This document shows, piece by piece, positions 23,650-35,347 of a stretch of DNA of 64,000 bases; position 1 is the stretch's first letter; the number at the start of each line of letters is the position of its first letter. The translations under genes were made by a program, and so were the position numbers. The DNA is taken from positions 40,232 to 104,231 of the forward strand of contig MU858181.1 in assembly GCA_033297075.1 (NCBI GenBank), in the 5' to 3' direction. This DNA is from Rhypophila decipiens. Taxonomy: Eukaryota > Ascomycota > Sordariomycetes > Sordariales > Naviculisporaceae. The notes beneath the pieces were generated by a model. The model worked only from the letters and a program-made list of their open reading frames with translations, made no database searches and was not told the DNA's origin.

Positions 23650-25837
23650 ATGGAGAAAGAGTTTGGATTTGAGAAGGAGATGGGCCTGGGGCTGGGAAGC
23701 TTTTGGAGTGAGAAGGGAAGCGGGTTGACGATATCAGTTCCACCATTGCCACCATCCAAGGAGGACGATCTGCCACAAACACCACCGGCCACTGAGCCGC
23801 CCAATAGACCGTTACCGCCGACGCCAACAACCAGGACAGCACCGACGACGAGGCCGTCTACAAGCTCATCCGATGCTAATGCACCAAAAAGACCACCGCC
23901 ATCACGGCCGCCACCTCTCCGGCCACAGGCACCATTAAGGATGAACCCACCAACGAGACCAGGAACCGCGGCTTCGCAGGCTTCTGTCAAGTTCACAACA
24001 TCCACCAAGCGGTTATCTTTAGGATCAGTCGACTCGAACAGGAGGCCTATCAAGTATGGCCAAGGAAAGTACAGGAACGTCGAGTTAATACCACAGCCCA
24101 GTGATGATCCAGACGACCCACTTGTATGTCCATCATCATGCTCGAGAGATTGGTTGCAGAAATAGTGCTGACAAGTCCCCCACAGAATTGGCCATTGTGG
24201 AGAAAGGAGCTCAACTTCTACTCCCTGCTTCTCATGGTAGCAATGACCAGCGTGATGAAGACCATCTTCCTCGCAGTAAATGCACAAGTGGCCGAGGGGT
24301 ACCAAGTATCGTACACGGCGGCAGCGGCACTAACCGGCGTGCCGCTGATGATCTCGGCGCTTGCCGGCTTTGCCTGCTTGATAGCATCCAGGATATGCGG
24401 CAAGCGGCCGCTATATTTAGCATCACTGCTGCTCGTGTTCATCGGCACCGTATGGAATACCAACGTCCAGACGAGCTATGCCGAATGCATGGCAGCACGG
24501 ATATTCCAGGGTATTGGCTGGGGCGCTTTCGACTCCCTTTTCCTCGGAAGTATCCAGGACACTTACTTTGTATGTGCCACCATCCCCCGCAATTGTGCCT
24601 CTTTATATAAGAAGGCGAAGTTTGCTGATGCCTGGAATCACAGGAACACGAGCGCGGCACAAAAGTAGCCATCTACTCGATCGTAGCTGTCTCGACAACA
24701 TGGGGCGCGCCGCTCCTCGGCGGCGTAGCTTCGCAATCCACTTCGGGCTTCGGGATGCAATTCTCCATTCTGAGCGTCTTCTTCGTGCTTGCTGTCCCGG
24801 CCGTCGTCCTCGGTGCGCCAGAGACCGTCTTCGACCGCGCATACACACTCGCGCAGACGCCCATCACAGCGCTCAGCACCGCCAGCTCGGGCAAATACAA
24901 GACGTCGATCCCAGCCCCACGCAAGACCTTCTCCATCGAGTCGGCAAAAGCCTACCTCTACAAGATGAAGCCATATTCGTACACCACTGGCTACTTTGAT
25001 AGCGGGGTCTTGTTGCAAGCTCCTCGGGCTTTCATCGCCCCCACTACCATGCTTGTGTTTCTCGTTTCCTTTTTGCCATACTGTGCCCTCTGGGGACTGG
25101 GCAATTCCATCTCCCTACTGTTCCATCCCATGCCGTTTAGCCTCTCATCGGGTAGTCTCGGGGCTTTGCTCACCGGGCCGTGGATCATGGCCACGGCTAC
25201 CGTTGCCGTGTTTGCGCTTGTTCTGAAGGGGTGGTGGAGCAACACCAACACCATCTCCACCAGTCGCCTCCAGATGTTTGCTCCCAAGACGCACATGATT
25301 ACCCTGGCTGTTGGGTCGATCCTCTCGTTTATCGGCATTCTGACATTTGGTCTGCATATCGATGCGTGCATGACCAGACCGGAAGATGACGACGGCATGA
25401 CTTCGGTGTATGCGCTCGAGTATCTCGGGATGCATGTCAATTTCCCGGCCGCGAGCTTTTTGCTTGGCTTGTTGGCTATGGGTGTATATGTCCTTGATGC
25501 GACGGCACGTCCGCTCATCAGGGCGAGTACCATGTTTACGAGCTCGAATCTGGGTGTTGCGCTGAGGAACACGACGGATATGGGTGCCGGCGTCGGGTTC
25601 TGGAGGAGCTTGTTTGCAGGGGTTTTTGTGATTGCTGTACCGAACGCTACCTGGAGTTGGGACGGCCTGAGGAGCGTGTGTATGGGCTTTGCGATTGCGC
25701 AGGTGATTGTGGCGGCCGTTTTGGGAACCGTCTGGTGGCTTTGGGGCGAGGATGTGAGGAGGTGGGATGGGCGGGTGATGAAGCTTGTTGATTTGGACAT
25801 GCTGAAGCGGACGGGGAGTTTCTTTGACGTTGATTGA
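23650..25837 (+). CDS. MFS transporter, 683 aa
   Basis: Major facilitator superfamily transporter of the plasma or vacuolar membrane. Three exons: 23650-24123, 24186-24569 and 24644-25837. The introns have GTATGT donors and CCACAG/TCACAG acceptors, both phase 0. The first about 158 residues are a cytosolic Pro/Thr-rich tail. Then NWPLWRKELNFYSLLLMVAM opens the first helix. The segment after helix 3, SRICGKRPLYLASLLLVF, is the family's motif-A loop, and FQGIGWGAFDSLFLGSIQD is the helix-5 region. A central loop (about residues 345-400) splits the two six-helix halves. The C-terminus is short and cytosolic. This resembles fungal drug:H+ antiporter-like exporters with long N-tails; substrate unknown. 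Start is the ATG at 23650; the frame upstream has no other ATG. It is 17 kb from the biosynthetic locus, so a role in product export is only possible. Confidence 0.88.
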
Positions 25838-27409
25838 AGGTTTTTCTTTTGTTTGTGTGGGAACTTGGCGTAGAATATTGGGTAATACCTCTTGCGAGGG
25901 TTTTGGGTCATGTCCGACGGACATTGGGATTGGGAAGGATATGAAGGATTGGGACAATATTGATAACCCCTGTGGTAAAATGACGATATCGTGGACGGAC
26001 AGGATTGGGTTCATTTGGTAGACATTTTATGTAGTAACGAATGGATGAAGTTGACGAAGCAATAAAGGATGGTCGTTGAAGTCTTGAAGATGGTGATGGA
26101 CTCTTTGGGGATTAATTATTTCCTTGCGTAGCTAGCCGGGCAATCGAGTCAACAATGAAGGTCACGATACAAGTCCAAATACAAACTCCATGGCCGGAGA
26201 CTGATATCTTATTACTCTACGAAATCATGCACCGCCATCAACACTTCTTGGGTAGCTATTCCAAATTGCGGGAATTTAATCATCCACTCAACGCTTGTTT
26301 AACCTGAACACGGCTGCAAATAAGGAAATAAAATAAAAGGATAGCTATCGCCTGTTTACATTCAGCCTACGTTGGAGGATATCATCCATCTTATCCATCA
26401 CGCAATCTCCTCATGCTTTGGGGTTGTAATTCTCTTGCTCCGGCGTGGTCCGGCTGGAACCCCCAGTGTCAACGGCAAATGGATGGAAATGGACAAGTTC
26501 TAGAACGATTCTACTTGTCCATCCCCCGAATGACTTTTTCCATTGTGAGACCGGAACGGCTGTACACTAAGATTGGCGGTACTGACTGCAAGGAAAAAGA
26601 TGAGATGAAATGACATGAAACGGTGCCGTGGTGATCAAACGCTTGTGCGGATGTCCTGCTTGCCAAGCATCGCGGGTGAGGTCTGAGCGCGACGGACATT
26701 CGGATGAAGCCAAGACCTCAACATTCTAAATCTCGTGATTGGCAGAGGTTTTGGGTGAATTTTCCTATTGAATAGGGGAAATAAGACATGTTTTCTTGCC
26801 CGGACTTGACAAACGTAAGACTTGGTGAGGTATCATGTTCCATGAGGGCTTGCCTCCATGAGATGAGGTTCACTGCCAGGGTCTGGGTTAGGTATGGGAT
26901 AGTGGCTTGCAACGAGACAACTTTATTTATAGCTAAGTAAGAGGAGATGAAATTGAGACACATGGGATTAGTGCACCACCTGTTGTCCGCCGTTTGTATT
27001 ATGGTTCAGTTTCGGGTATCAGAGCCTGACTGATCTGACAATTAAGCCAAGTTGAGATGACGCAAGGGCGACAAGATTGATACCTATATAATTTGTGTGG
27101 TGTCCCAGAGTCTGGTGCTTTCCCAGGGTTAATTTCCCCATTGAATTAGGGAGCGAATCTGTAACCCTCTCAAGAAGAAACAGGTTCAGTATTTTTGGAT
27201 TAGGGCTATGGTTTGTTTCCGTCGGGGATTTGTCGTCAAGCACCTCCCCATCCCGCCAACCTCTCCCTCGGCCCCCTGCAAGCGTGATTCTGATGAGAAT
27301 CAACAATGGCCGGGTCGTAGCCTGACGTTGCCCGCGATGACATGTCCCGACGATTCCCTGACCAGGTGCTCTGAAGGTGCGGCATCCCTTGTTGGTGAAA
27401 TGGCACAGT
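25838..27409. other. intergenic, no gene seen
   Basis: About 1.6 kb between convergent genes. Nothing beyond short, domain-free frames on both strands. Confidence 0.45.
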
Positions 27410-28092
27410 TCACGGATTCTTGGAGCCCAAGTACTGCTTGGTTCGCCACACGAGGTATAGGTAGTCGCCGCCGCGGCCCCTGTTGATATCATCAGTTTTG
27501 TGGTCCCAGCCACTCGGGGGGTTGTCTTGGCGGTCGTCCGACCTCCAGAGCGCAACATCCGTAACGTAACTGCGAAGGTGATCGATTAGTCTCTTTTCCC
27601 ATCTTGGTCACTGGGGAAAAAAACATACTGGGTGGCATTCATGTTATTGGACCACTTGAAATAGCGGTAATCTCCGCCGGCACCCTTGGCATGGTCTTTG
27701 GCACCAGGATCATCGTCGCCGCGGATGTCTGTCCACAAATTGTCTACCATCCACGTGGGCTTGGGGGCACGATGCGGAATAAGCCAAACATAGCTGTTTT
27801 TCTGTTAGCATCGCCTGATTGTTTCGGTGATCTTGGTAGGCCTGGTTCAACTTACGAACCGCCAAATCCCTTGTTGATATCCGCAGACTGACCGTTGATC
27901 TCGTTGATGCAGCCCGGGGGTGCATCATCATTGTAGCAAACCTGTTCGGTTCAATGGTTCCTGGGTCAACTTCCATCTCACTGCCGGACAAGAAATGTGT
28001 CCAGTTTATGTACTTACTTCAAACGAAGTGAAGAACTCTCCACAGTTGCGAGAAGAGTTTGGGGGATCCACGTCGGAAATGTTGAAAGCCAT
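27410..28092 (-). CDS. small four-exon protein with MABP-like Gly-Gly-aromatic repeats
   Basis: A gene of 161 residues assembled from splice sites. Exons on the minus strand are 28092-28018, 27941-27856, 27793-27629 and 27569-27410. Introns are 76, 62 and 59 bp with GTAAGT, GTAAGT and GTATGT donors and AACAG, AACAG and CGCAG acceptors; the last has an ACTAAT branch. The phases (0, 2, 2) fit and no stop interrupts. The product starts MAFNISDVDPPNSSRN and contains SADINKGFGGSYVWL, GAGGDYRYFKW and DDINRGRGGDYLYLVWR. Such (D/N)xNxGxGGxYxYL elements are the hallmark of MABP-type beta-prism repeats known from MVB12 and MACPF-associated proteins. No signal peptide or membrane helix is seen. Gene structure is well supported; family call is tentative and function unknown. 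Confidence 0.72.
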
Positions 28093-29390
28093 CTCGAAGG
28101 AGTCTAACAAGTATCGAGAAAGTTGATTTTGTAGTGAGGGTTGGATATGAGGACGACGAGAAACCGATCAAGATGAAGGATACCCGCTTCGTTGATATAG
28201 ACTTTGAGCGCTGGGTAACAAACTCCACTTGTGGGACTGCGAAGCAATCATCTCCCATTGTTATTATGTCGATAACGCTCCCAAATCGACAAAAAGACGG
28301 GATTTACTGAGACTCTATACGCTAGTAGATTGGTGGCGAGCTGAGAGTGCCTTTATTTCAGCTCGTGCATGGAGACTAGTGACCAGCTGAACACTCGAAT
28401 GTGATAGGTAGTTTATCTCTGGCGGTGTGGGGCATAAGTGCCAGCAACGATATACCTTATGGGGACTCATTCTCGGAGGGTGACAGCCCATCTATTCTAG
28501 ATCCAGTGACGCCTAACTCGGATCGGAGCTGAACGATCGGGAGCAGGTTGCTGGAACTATCGATTGTGACCTCTGAGCTCCACCCTTAGGGGGTCTAGGC
28601 CAGGTTTGTTACCCTTCACTCTTGTGATGTGTTTCGTTGCAGATGTTTGAATTCTCAGTCATTTATCTCCCCGTGTCGTTTTCACGCTTTCTCGACGATC
28701 TCGGCCGCCTTCGCCGCTGGGTTCTGTTTCGGAACCTGAACACCAATCGAGGTTCGTGGGTGTCGCAGTCGAGTGCACCATTCGCAGGTCAGTGAGAAGG
28801 GTTGTTTTGGTCAACGCAAGATTCGAACATGTTGTAGGTATTACATGCTAGTATGAAGTAATGAAGTGAGCACCAACATCTTGGCCGAGCGTTTGGACTC
28901 GCATGCTTGGCATTGTGTTAATCCTGGCCGTTATAACGTTCTAGAACCCAAATATAGGATGGCTTGCAGACTTCTTGCGGGGTAAACTGCAGGCCGACCC
29001 ATGATTCCTCACCATGCATCGCCCCGTACATGAACTGACTCGTATTCGTAGCGGACTGCAGTGAGGTATTGAAAGGGCAATAGCGGGGGACCGGAGACAC
29101 TCGACCGGTGCCGGTCTGGGTGGACGGAGACAAGTGGATTCCAGGGGATTTATAGACAGCAGGAAATCACGAATGAAGAGTGGCGGCCTCAAGTCTCACC
29201 GTCAGCGATGTAGCTCACCTCGAGTTGATACGTGCAGGGAAACGCTGAACGCAGAAAAGAGCGAGTTGGCAGTAATGATCTAGATGCAAGGCAATCTGAT
29301 TATCTATATAGATGACAACGGCCCCATATACACACCCACCAGGATTACACAGTTAACGTTATCAGTACTTGGTAGTAGTAGGCAAGTTAA
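28093..29390. other. intergenic, no gene seen
   Basis: About 1.3 kb. It should include the promoter of the small repeat protein (right of 28093) and the 3' flank of the tyrosinase. Only short frames without support. Confidence 0.45.
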
Positions 29391-30677
29391 TCAAAGATAG
29401 ATGTAGCACAACGGACCTCCCCCCAGAGTGTTGAGCACATCCTTGATCTGCACTTGGGGACCCAGCTTGCCCATATCGAGCCAGTCGTTGACGGTGCCAA
29501 CACGGCTAGGCGGGTTATTGCGGAAGGTGATGGTGCCGTTGACCTTGTTAGCCTCAGCCGGGTGGAGGAGCTGCCAGATCCAGTATACACGGTCGATCAT
29601 GGCGTGGTGCAGGTAGAAAGCAGGGTCATTGAGGGAGGTGAAGACGTCGGATCCATCACCGCCCATGGCATAGTGGCCGGCTCCGTGGAGTCGCAGAGTG
29701 CCGAGGGAACCCTGGAGCTCGTCCTGGAAATGGCCAACGGTGGCCGAGGCCAGGCCGAGGGTGACGTTGAGCAGATTAGAGGCGGTAAAGGTGGATGTGC
29801 TGGCCGCCATGGTCAGGTCGCGACGCTGGCAGCGTGGGTTGTAGGCCTTGACGTCGGTGAAGACGGGCGTATAGCCCTGCATGGCAGGCTGGACGGGGCC
29901 GATATTGATAGTTCGGTTGACGAATGGGCCCGACTTGACACAGCCGCCACCAGCACCAGATGGCAGCCAGATGCGGCCGGCGCCCACGACGGAGCCGTTG
30001 TGGGCAAAGAATTGGCCATCACCACCGAGCGAAGTGTCGGAGCCGTCAAAGACGGGCGACTGGTGGAGGTCGGTCTGGTACTTGAACCAGTTCCAGTACG
30101 GCAGGTAGCCTTTGTAGCCGCACTTGTTGCGCAGCTTCTGCTCCCAGAGGTAGACGAGGTACCGATGCCACGTCAGGAAATTGGCGGTTCCGTGGATGGT
30201 GTTGGTTTGGTTCATGTGCACCGCAACGTAGTCGTCAAAGTGGTTCCTGGCAGCCGAAAATGCCGGGTCGACCGAGGGCAGATCCCAGAGGCAGTTGACG
30301 GCGCGAATGTAGTCCTTCTTCTCCGGAGAGGAGAGGTGTTCCCTAGAGACACGAGGTCCGTGGTCAGTATGTCTCTTGAATCTTGAGCACGGATGGCTGG
30401 CGGAGCAAATGCGCCGGTGAATGGGATAATGGGATGGGGGAAGAGTCAAGACATACCAGTCGCGGCGAATGGCGGCGTTTCCCAAATGGCAGGCTCCCCT
30501 CTTCGAAACCGCCTCCTTGGCTGCCTCCTGCTGCTTGAGGGCATCTTCGGCCTGCTTCTGCAGCGCAGCGAGCACGGTGTCGCCGTCGCTTGCCGCAAGT
30601 CTCTCAAGCTGAGGGGCAGCAGTCACGGTGCTGACTGCTGCTCCGAGGAGGAGTGTGGGCACGAGCGCAAACCGCAT
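29391..30677 (-). CDS. short secreted tyrosinase (type-3 copper oxidase), 390 aa
   Basis: Binuclear copper enzyme that oxidises phenols to quinones. Start is the ATG at 30677, giving signal peptide MRFALVPTLLLGAAVSTVTA then APQLERL. An intron at 30343-30456 (GTATGT donor, CTCTAG acceptor, phase 2) joins RRDW to EHLSSPEKKDY. The CuA site is seen as HFDDYVAVHMNQTNTIHG followed by FLTWHRYLV. The CuB site is LRLHGAGHYAMGGDGSDVF and NDPAFYLHHAMIDRVYWIW. Several N-glycosylation sequons are present. The length and the absence of the large C-terminal pro-domain of classic fungal tyrosinases place it with the secreted short tyrosinases of ascomycetes. Secretion is inferred from the signal peptide. The substrate (mono- or o-diphenol, or o-aminophenol) cannot be read from the sequence. 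It lies about 12 kb from the PKS locus and is not obviously part of it. Confidence 0.92.
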   Translation of the reverse strand: MRFALVPTLLLGAAVSTVTAAPQLERLAASDGDTVLAALQKQAEDALKQQEAAKEAVSKRGACHLGNAAIRRDWYVLTLPPSHYPIHRRICSASHPCSRFKRHTDHGPRVSREHLSSPEKKDYIRAVNCLWDLPSVDPAFSAARNHFDDYVAVHMNQTNTIHGTANFLTWHRYLVYLWEQKLRNKCGYKGYLPYWNWFKYQTDLHQSPVFDGSDTSLGGDGQFFAHNGSVVGAGRIWLPSGAGGGCVKSGPFVNRTINIGPVQPAMQGYTPVFTDVKAYNPRCQRRDLTMAASTSTFTASNLLNVTLGLASATVGHFQDELQGSLGTLRLHGAGHYAMGGDGSDVFTSLNDPAFYLHHAMIDRVYWIWQLLHPAEANKVNGTITFRNNPPSRVGTVNDWLDMGKLGPQVQIKDVLNTLGGGPLCYIYL

Positions 30678-32239
30678 TTTCCAGTTGGTTAAATGCAACG
30701 GACGCCACAGGAAATGCCTTCACAAGATCGACAACAGCTGGATGCACAACACGACGCTGGACGAAACAGGGAACTGCATGTGGTCAACTGGACACCTGAG
30801 CATGGAGGTCTTGCACACCCATATGTAGGCAAACTGGAGGATAACCCTAGCACATCTTCAGCGGTGCAGCGCGAAGGTGTTGCCGATTCTGGATTCACCC
30901 GACTAACCCTGATTACGCGTTTGCATGTTTTATTGACGGTAGGAGTGTAGGCATGTTGTTCCGTACGCAAGGTGCTCTTTTGGGACCGATGCCCAGGGCC
31001 GGTGAGATCTATATGGTAGCGATGGGTAGGAAGAGGGTGCGCCACTTTGCTTACGCGCACCAATCACGATCGAAACGCCTCTTTTACCCCAGACCTGAAA
31101 CCCGGAAACAGGGCCCGGTGAATTTCTACCACAGTGTGGAACCTGGATGATCCTGGGCGGCGTGATGGAGGTGCGGGAAGTCAACTGCTCCTTCATGTCG
31201 TGTGCTGTTAGAATTGAAGTTCAATAATGCACGAGGACTGACAGTGAACCTGCCATAATTCTTGATTTTTCCCCACGAAAACACTACCGAAAGGGCTGCC
31301 TATTGTGAGCACAGACACACAGAACAAGATGAACTGGCAATATATTCATCTTATACTGCATGCCCAGAGTTGGTATGGGATTCAACTGCAGACAGAACAG
31401 GCTCTGTGGTTTCTGGGGAGCTCGTTACCCCCACCCTGCGAGAAGTAGGATCGTTTCCCGTTGCGATGGGCCCCACGGGTTGCCCCGTCATTCTCCACCG
31501 CTCCCGTTGTTCCCGCTAGCTCGACAGATAGCGCAGCCTTCAAACCGCCACGCCGGTTCTTCTCGAAGCTCGTAACCTTACTTCATCTTCAGCCGATCCA
31601 CTCCCGCTCGCCTGGTCAGGAACATGTTACATCGGTCAGAAACATCGACGGTTAACACTTGATCGTTCATGCAGCTGGTGCCCCCAAGGCTCTCCAAGGG
31701 CTTCCCAAGATCGGGCCGGTTTTGACTGACACAGTACCAGCCAACCTTCCTGATACGTGAGAGCTGTGGCTGACATCCCGCGGCACAGTGTGTCTGTGCT
31801 CTGGGCTGCCCGAGAAGCAGTTGGAGGTCAGGCCAATCGTGGCTCTTCTAGGAGCCGCATAATTAATCTCATGCATGGAAGTGGTGTGGGTGTTCCATGG
31901 ACCATGGTCAGGATGACGACCGCTATCCCGTGGCTCAAGCTTGGTAGAGGACATCAAGTCCGAATGGGAGATCGCAGGCATCGGAAATCTCAAATGAAAC
32001 TTTCCCCATATTTCGTTGACTGGTCCTGCCTAGCGATTGCTGGGTGGCTCCTTGTGTATAACAAGACCAACATGGTCATATCCTGGATCTCCACACTTGT
32101 CTGGTCCTCAGCCTTTCCATCTGATCTGCCCTGCCCGACGCCTCTGGTTCAGATAAGGGAACGTAAGGCCCGCCAAGCTGCTGCACCGCACCAGATCATC
32201 CCTTGACCCAGCAGAGTTATCAACACCAGATCGCAGAGT
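30678..32239. other. intergenic, divergent promoter region
   Basis: About 1.56 kb between the divergent tyrosinase and rhodopsin-like genes, so it should hold both promoters. No coding sequence or RNA gene recognised. Confidence 0.5.
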
Positions 32240-33516
32240 ATGTCGGCCACGAACAAGACGCTGGCGTTCGACCCCGAAACGGCTGGGGAGAGCAACGTTG
32301 GCCGCATCCTAGGGCTGGGTATCACGTTTCATGCGCTGGCGCTGGTCGCCTTCGGCCTGCGCATGTACACACGCAGTGTGCTCGTCAAGTCATTCGGCAA
32401 GGACGATCTCGTCATGTGCTTGTGTATGGTAAGTGTCAGGAAAAGAATGCAGAAGAGAACAAAGGATGAAGCAAAAACTCACCACCAATGCAGGTCGGCT
32501 TAACGGGAGGGGGGATGGTAACTGTAGCAGTAGCGACAGCACACGGGCTGGGTCGGCACGTCTTCACACTCTCAGAGGAGGACGTCATCATCTACGGCAT
32601 TACCGTCTTCCTCCAGGCCATCTTCACCACCGTCACCAGCCTTTGCCTTTTGAAGCTCTCGGTCGGGTTCTCCTTGCTCCGCCTGAGTGGTCCCATGAAC
32701 ATTTGGTGGACTCGCATCATCTGGGGGCTGATGATCTTCATCTGCTTGTACATGGTCGAGAGCTGGATATCCATCCTAGCCTTCTGCGATCCTATTGCAG
32801 CACAATGGGACAGGAAGCTGTTGAAGACGGCCCGATGCTGGCCTGCGCATGTATTCCGTGTTTTCCCTTTGCTCAACACGGGTTGCAACATGTTCACCGA
32901 TATCTGCTTCGCCACTCTGCCCGTCCCCATTATCTGGCGCCTGCGCATGAAGCGCCGAACCCGCTTGTACCTGATCGGTGTCTTCAGTCTGGGCTATCTC
33001 GCCGTCTTCATCGGAGTCGCAAAGACCGTCTCGCAAGTGCGCTTCCGTGGCGACCCCGACGCCGTCTTCCATAACTGGACCCAGACCTTGGGCTTGTAAG
33101 TCAACCCTGGCACTCCCGGCATTGTTTAACGGCTCGTAACTAACGGGCCTTTTTTCTCCAGCCTCCAACAAAATGTCGGGGTCGTCGCCGCCTGCGCGCC
33201 CACCTTGCGACCCTTACTTGGCCGATGGCTCAAGATCTCCGACACCACCGAAGGGGGTCCCTACGGCGACAGCTATGGCAACAGCGGCAGCAAGCGACCC
33301 CGAGTCAACGCAACCAACAGGACAGCAGAACGAGGCGAGGCTGGTTTCGAGATGGACTCTTCTTCGAACCGCACGGGTCGTTTTGGCGCCAGCAGGTATC
33401 ACGCCACGGTGCGCGGGGGGAACAGCCCAACATCGAGCGAAGAGCGCATCATCGAGACCGGTTGGAAGGCGGAAAACGGAGGCGTTTTGAAGACGACTGA
33501 AGTATTCGTAAAATGA
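32240..33516 (+). CDS. fungal rhodopsin-like seven-helix membrane protein, 381 aa
   Basis: Integral membrane protein of the large fungal family often labelled SAT4/rhodopsin domain (PF20684-type). Exons are 32240-32428, 32494-33095 and 33162-33516. Introns (65 and 66 bp) have GTAAGT donors and TGCAG/TCCAG acceptors, with phases 0 and 2. Seven helices can be followed. Typical marks are GRILGLGITFHALALVAFGLR, then YTRSVLVKSFGKDDLVM after helix 1, GLGRHVFTLSEED in the loop, FCDPIAAQWD and a Cys-containing loop, DICFATLPVPIIWRLRMKRR after helix 5, and FIGVAKTVSQVRF. The C-terminal tail is Ser/Gly-rich and soluble. No CFEM domain. Members are suspected receptors or sensors, but the ligand is unknown. 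Start is the first ATG in frame, seven residues before the polar N-tail. Confidence 0.88.
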
Positions 33517-34445
33517 TGCCCCCGTCTGGCTGGCTAGCGTGGGCGACGAGCGAGTTTGTATTCTTTGAGCGAGGTGTTTCTGGACATGAATTGCTGGGAT
33601 AGGATTTGGGATACCTTTGATACCTTCGATATAGTAGTGTTAGTGATATTTTGGACGAAACTGAAATACGTAAAAGGGTTTGGATTTCTGTCTGATTCCA
33701 GGTGAGGCCTGTATTTCCGTGAATTCCAGATGTTGCATCTTTTTTGATGATGAAAACTTTATTCTTGGTTTTTTGTGGTCGTGATGCAAGACTACGTCAC
33801 GAACTCAATTTGGAGCCTAAACTCTGTATATTCGAACGCCAAACTGAAAAGGAAATAGTATGGATCCGGAAGGAACACAGATTTCAGACTGCCGACCGTC
33901 GTCACTGAAATTGCTAGCAAGAAGAAAGAGAAAGAAAAGACGAGGAAGCCCCCAGTAATTACCCCAGACAGTAACCTCTGTCTGGCTTTAAATTTTCTGG
34001 TCTTTTATTCCGAACGGATAATGACTGGCTCCAAAAACCCTTGTCCTCGTCACAACGGCCTTTACGTATTGGCAAACAGTCAAGTTTTCCGTTTTCCTGT
34101 CAAGCTGACCATAACTTAGCGGGGGTTTACCGGTGCCGTATTCGTACAATCCCACAGATTCCTGCCTTCCAGCCCAAGTCCAGAGACACCATCGGGTGCA
34201 TTTGACGGAATGTTGATTCTCTTCTCCATGTCACGACAAAAGCCATGAGCATGGTGAAGGGAAAGGCTACTTGCCGAAAACCCTCAATCTACTAAAAAAT
34301 GAAAGCAAAAAGCAAAAACAATAACGCTGGGAACGGGCATGGTTGGGGCAGGGGTATAAAAAAAAAGCACAAGAAAAAAGCAACGCTGAGGGAGGAGGAA
34401 TCGCTGACCGAGAATAAAACGAAAGAAAGCAAAGCAAAACAAAAC
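33517..34445. other. intergenic, purine/pyrimidine-biased before minisatellite
   Basis: No gene. The last 150 bases become strongly A-rich on the plus strand and run into the minisatellite. Confidence 0.5.
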
Positions 34446-34694
34446 AAAACAGAAAAGAGCAAAACAGAAAAGAGCAAAACAGAAAGGAGCAAAACAGAAA
34501 GGAGCAAAACAGAAAGGAGCAAAACAGAAAGGAGCAAAACAAAAAAGAGCAAAACAGAACAGAGCAAAACAAAAAAGAGCAAAACAGAAAAGAGCAAAAC
34601 AAAAAAGAGCAAAACAGAACAGAGCAAAACAAAAAAGAGCAAAACAGAAAAGAGCAAAACAGAAAGGAGCAGAACAAAAAGAGCAAAACAGAAC
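34446..34694. repeat. 15-bp minisatellite, about 16 units
   Basis: Tandem array with unit AAAACAGAAARGAGC, where the variable positions are mostly A/G changes (AGAAAA, AGAAAG, AAAAAA, AGAACA). The unit is a multiple of three, so both strands stay open across it. Plus-strand frames would give a repeating Lys-Thr-Glu-Lys/Arg-Ser pentapeptide and minus-strand frames Phe/Cys/Leu-rich protein. Variants occur in a regular alternation near the right half, suggesting a later doubling of a multi-unit block. I treat it as non-coding. Confidence 0.9.
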
Positions 34695-34840
34695 GAAAGA
34701 AAGCAAGCCGAAAAACAGGGCATTGCAAATAAGGCTACCCGTTGGACCCCCAAAAAGCAAAACGATGGAACTACCAGAAAGGGTGCCGCTGGGACCCATA
34801 AAAAGGCAAAATAAACGAGGGAAAACAAAATGAAGGAAGT

Positions 34841-35347
34841 TCACCGATAGAGGGGACCCGTAGGGCCCTCCGATAGCCGGGCTTCCGGTCGGTGTTGGAC
34901 CTGCTGGGCCCGGAAATGAGGGGGAGGGGGAGAACGGGGCCTTTGGGACCAGACCGTCACTGGTTCTGGAGGGACAATCAGCCGCTGGGCCGAGATTGGG
35001 ATGGGAATGAGCCACGGCTGGCCTGTGGCTGAAACGAAAGGAACCAGCTGGGCACGGGGAGGGGCCGGCACTAGCTGCAGGGAGATGCGCGAGCGAAGGA
35101 CATGGGCTGGGATCACCTCCTCTCCGGAGATGAGGCAACTTGCCGGAACGAATGTATTGCCGCCGGGGAAATGGACGGACTTTTTGGTGGTCGTGATGGC
35201 CGAGGAGGGTGACTTCAGGCAGCCGCGGATGGGTCTGCCTCCTCCTGGCAGCGAGTGATTGTGGGCGGCACTGCCGCTGGCATCATCTGGCCTGGAACTC
35301 TCCGAGACCGACAAGCGCGCGAGATCTGTCGACTTGTTGCCCTCCAT
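34841..35347 (-). CDS. hypothetical protein with PP1-docking-like motif
   Basis: Single-exon frame of 168 residues from the ATG at 35347. It is Pro/Ser-rich and probably disordered. The segment RGCLKSPSSAITTTKKSVHF carries a Lys-Ser-Val-His-Phe element close to the RVxF consensus used to dock protein phosphatase 1, preceded by a Leu-Lys-Ser-Pro phosphosite-like sequence. This arrangement is common in fungal PP1-interacting and cell-cycle proteins. The C-terminal third is Pro-rich and has no domain. The minisatellite lies in its 3' flank. I do not recognise the protein, and the motif-based role is inference. It could also be a fortuitous frame, although the codon use is good. Confidence 0.5.
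   Translation of the reverse strand: MEGNKSTDLARLSVSESSRPDDASGSAAHNHSLPGGGRPIRGCLKSPSSAITTTKKSVHFPGGNTFVPASCLISGEEVIPAHVLRSRISLQLVPAPPRAQLVPFVSATGQPWLIPIPISAQRLIVPPEPVTVWSQRPRSPPPPHFRAQQVQHRPEARLSEGPTGPLYR

Noticed and set aside
23553..24305. 250-codon minus-strand frame opposite the MFS N-terminus
   Set aside because: Antisense of a Pro-rich exon; the plus-strand model has clean splice sites and transporter helices.
24991..26014. Minus-strand frames of 289-306 codons opposite the MFS C-terminal exon
   Set aside because: Antisense to well-supported membrane helices; no own domains.
29454..30386. 310-codon plus-strand frame
   Set aside because: Antisense of the tyrosinase copper-binding exon.
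34267..35138. Long Phe/Cys/Leu-rich minus-strand frames and a Lys-rich plus-strand frame
   Set aside because: They exist because the minisatellite unit is 15 bp; flanks on either strand show no protein family.
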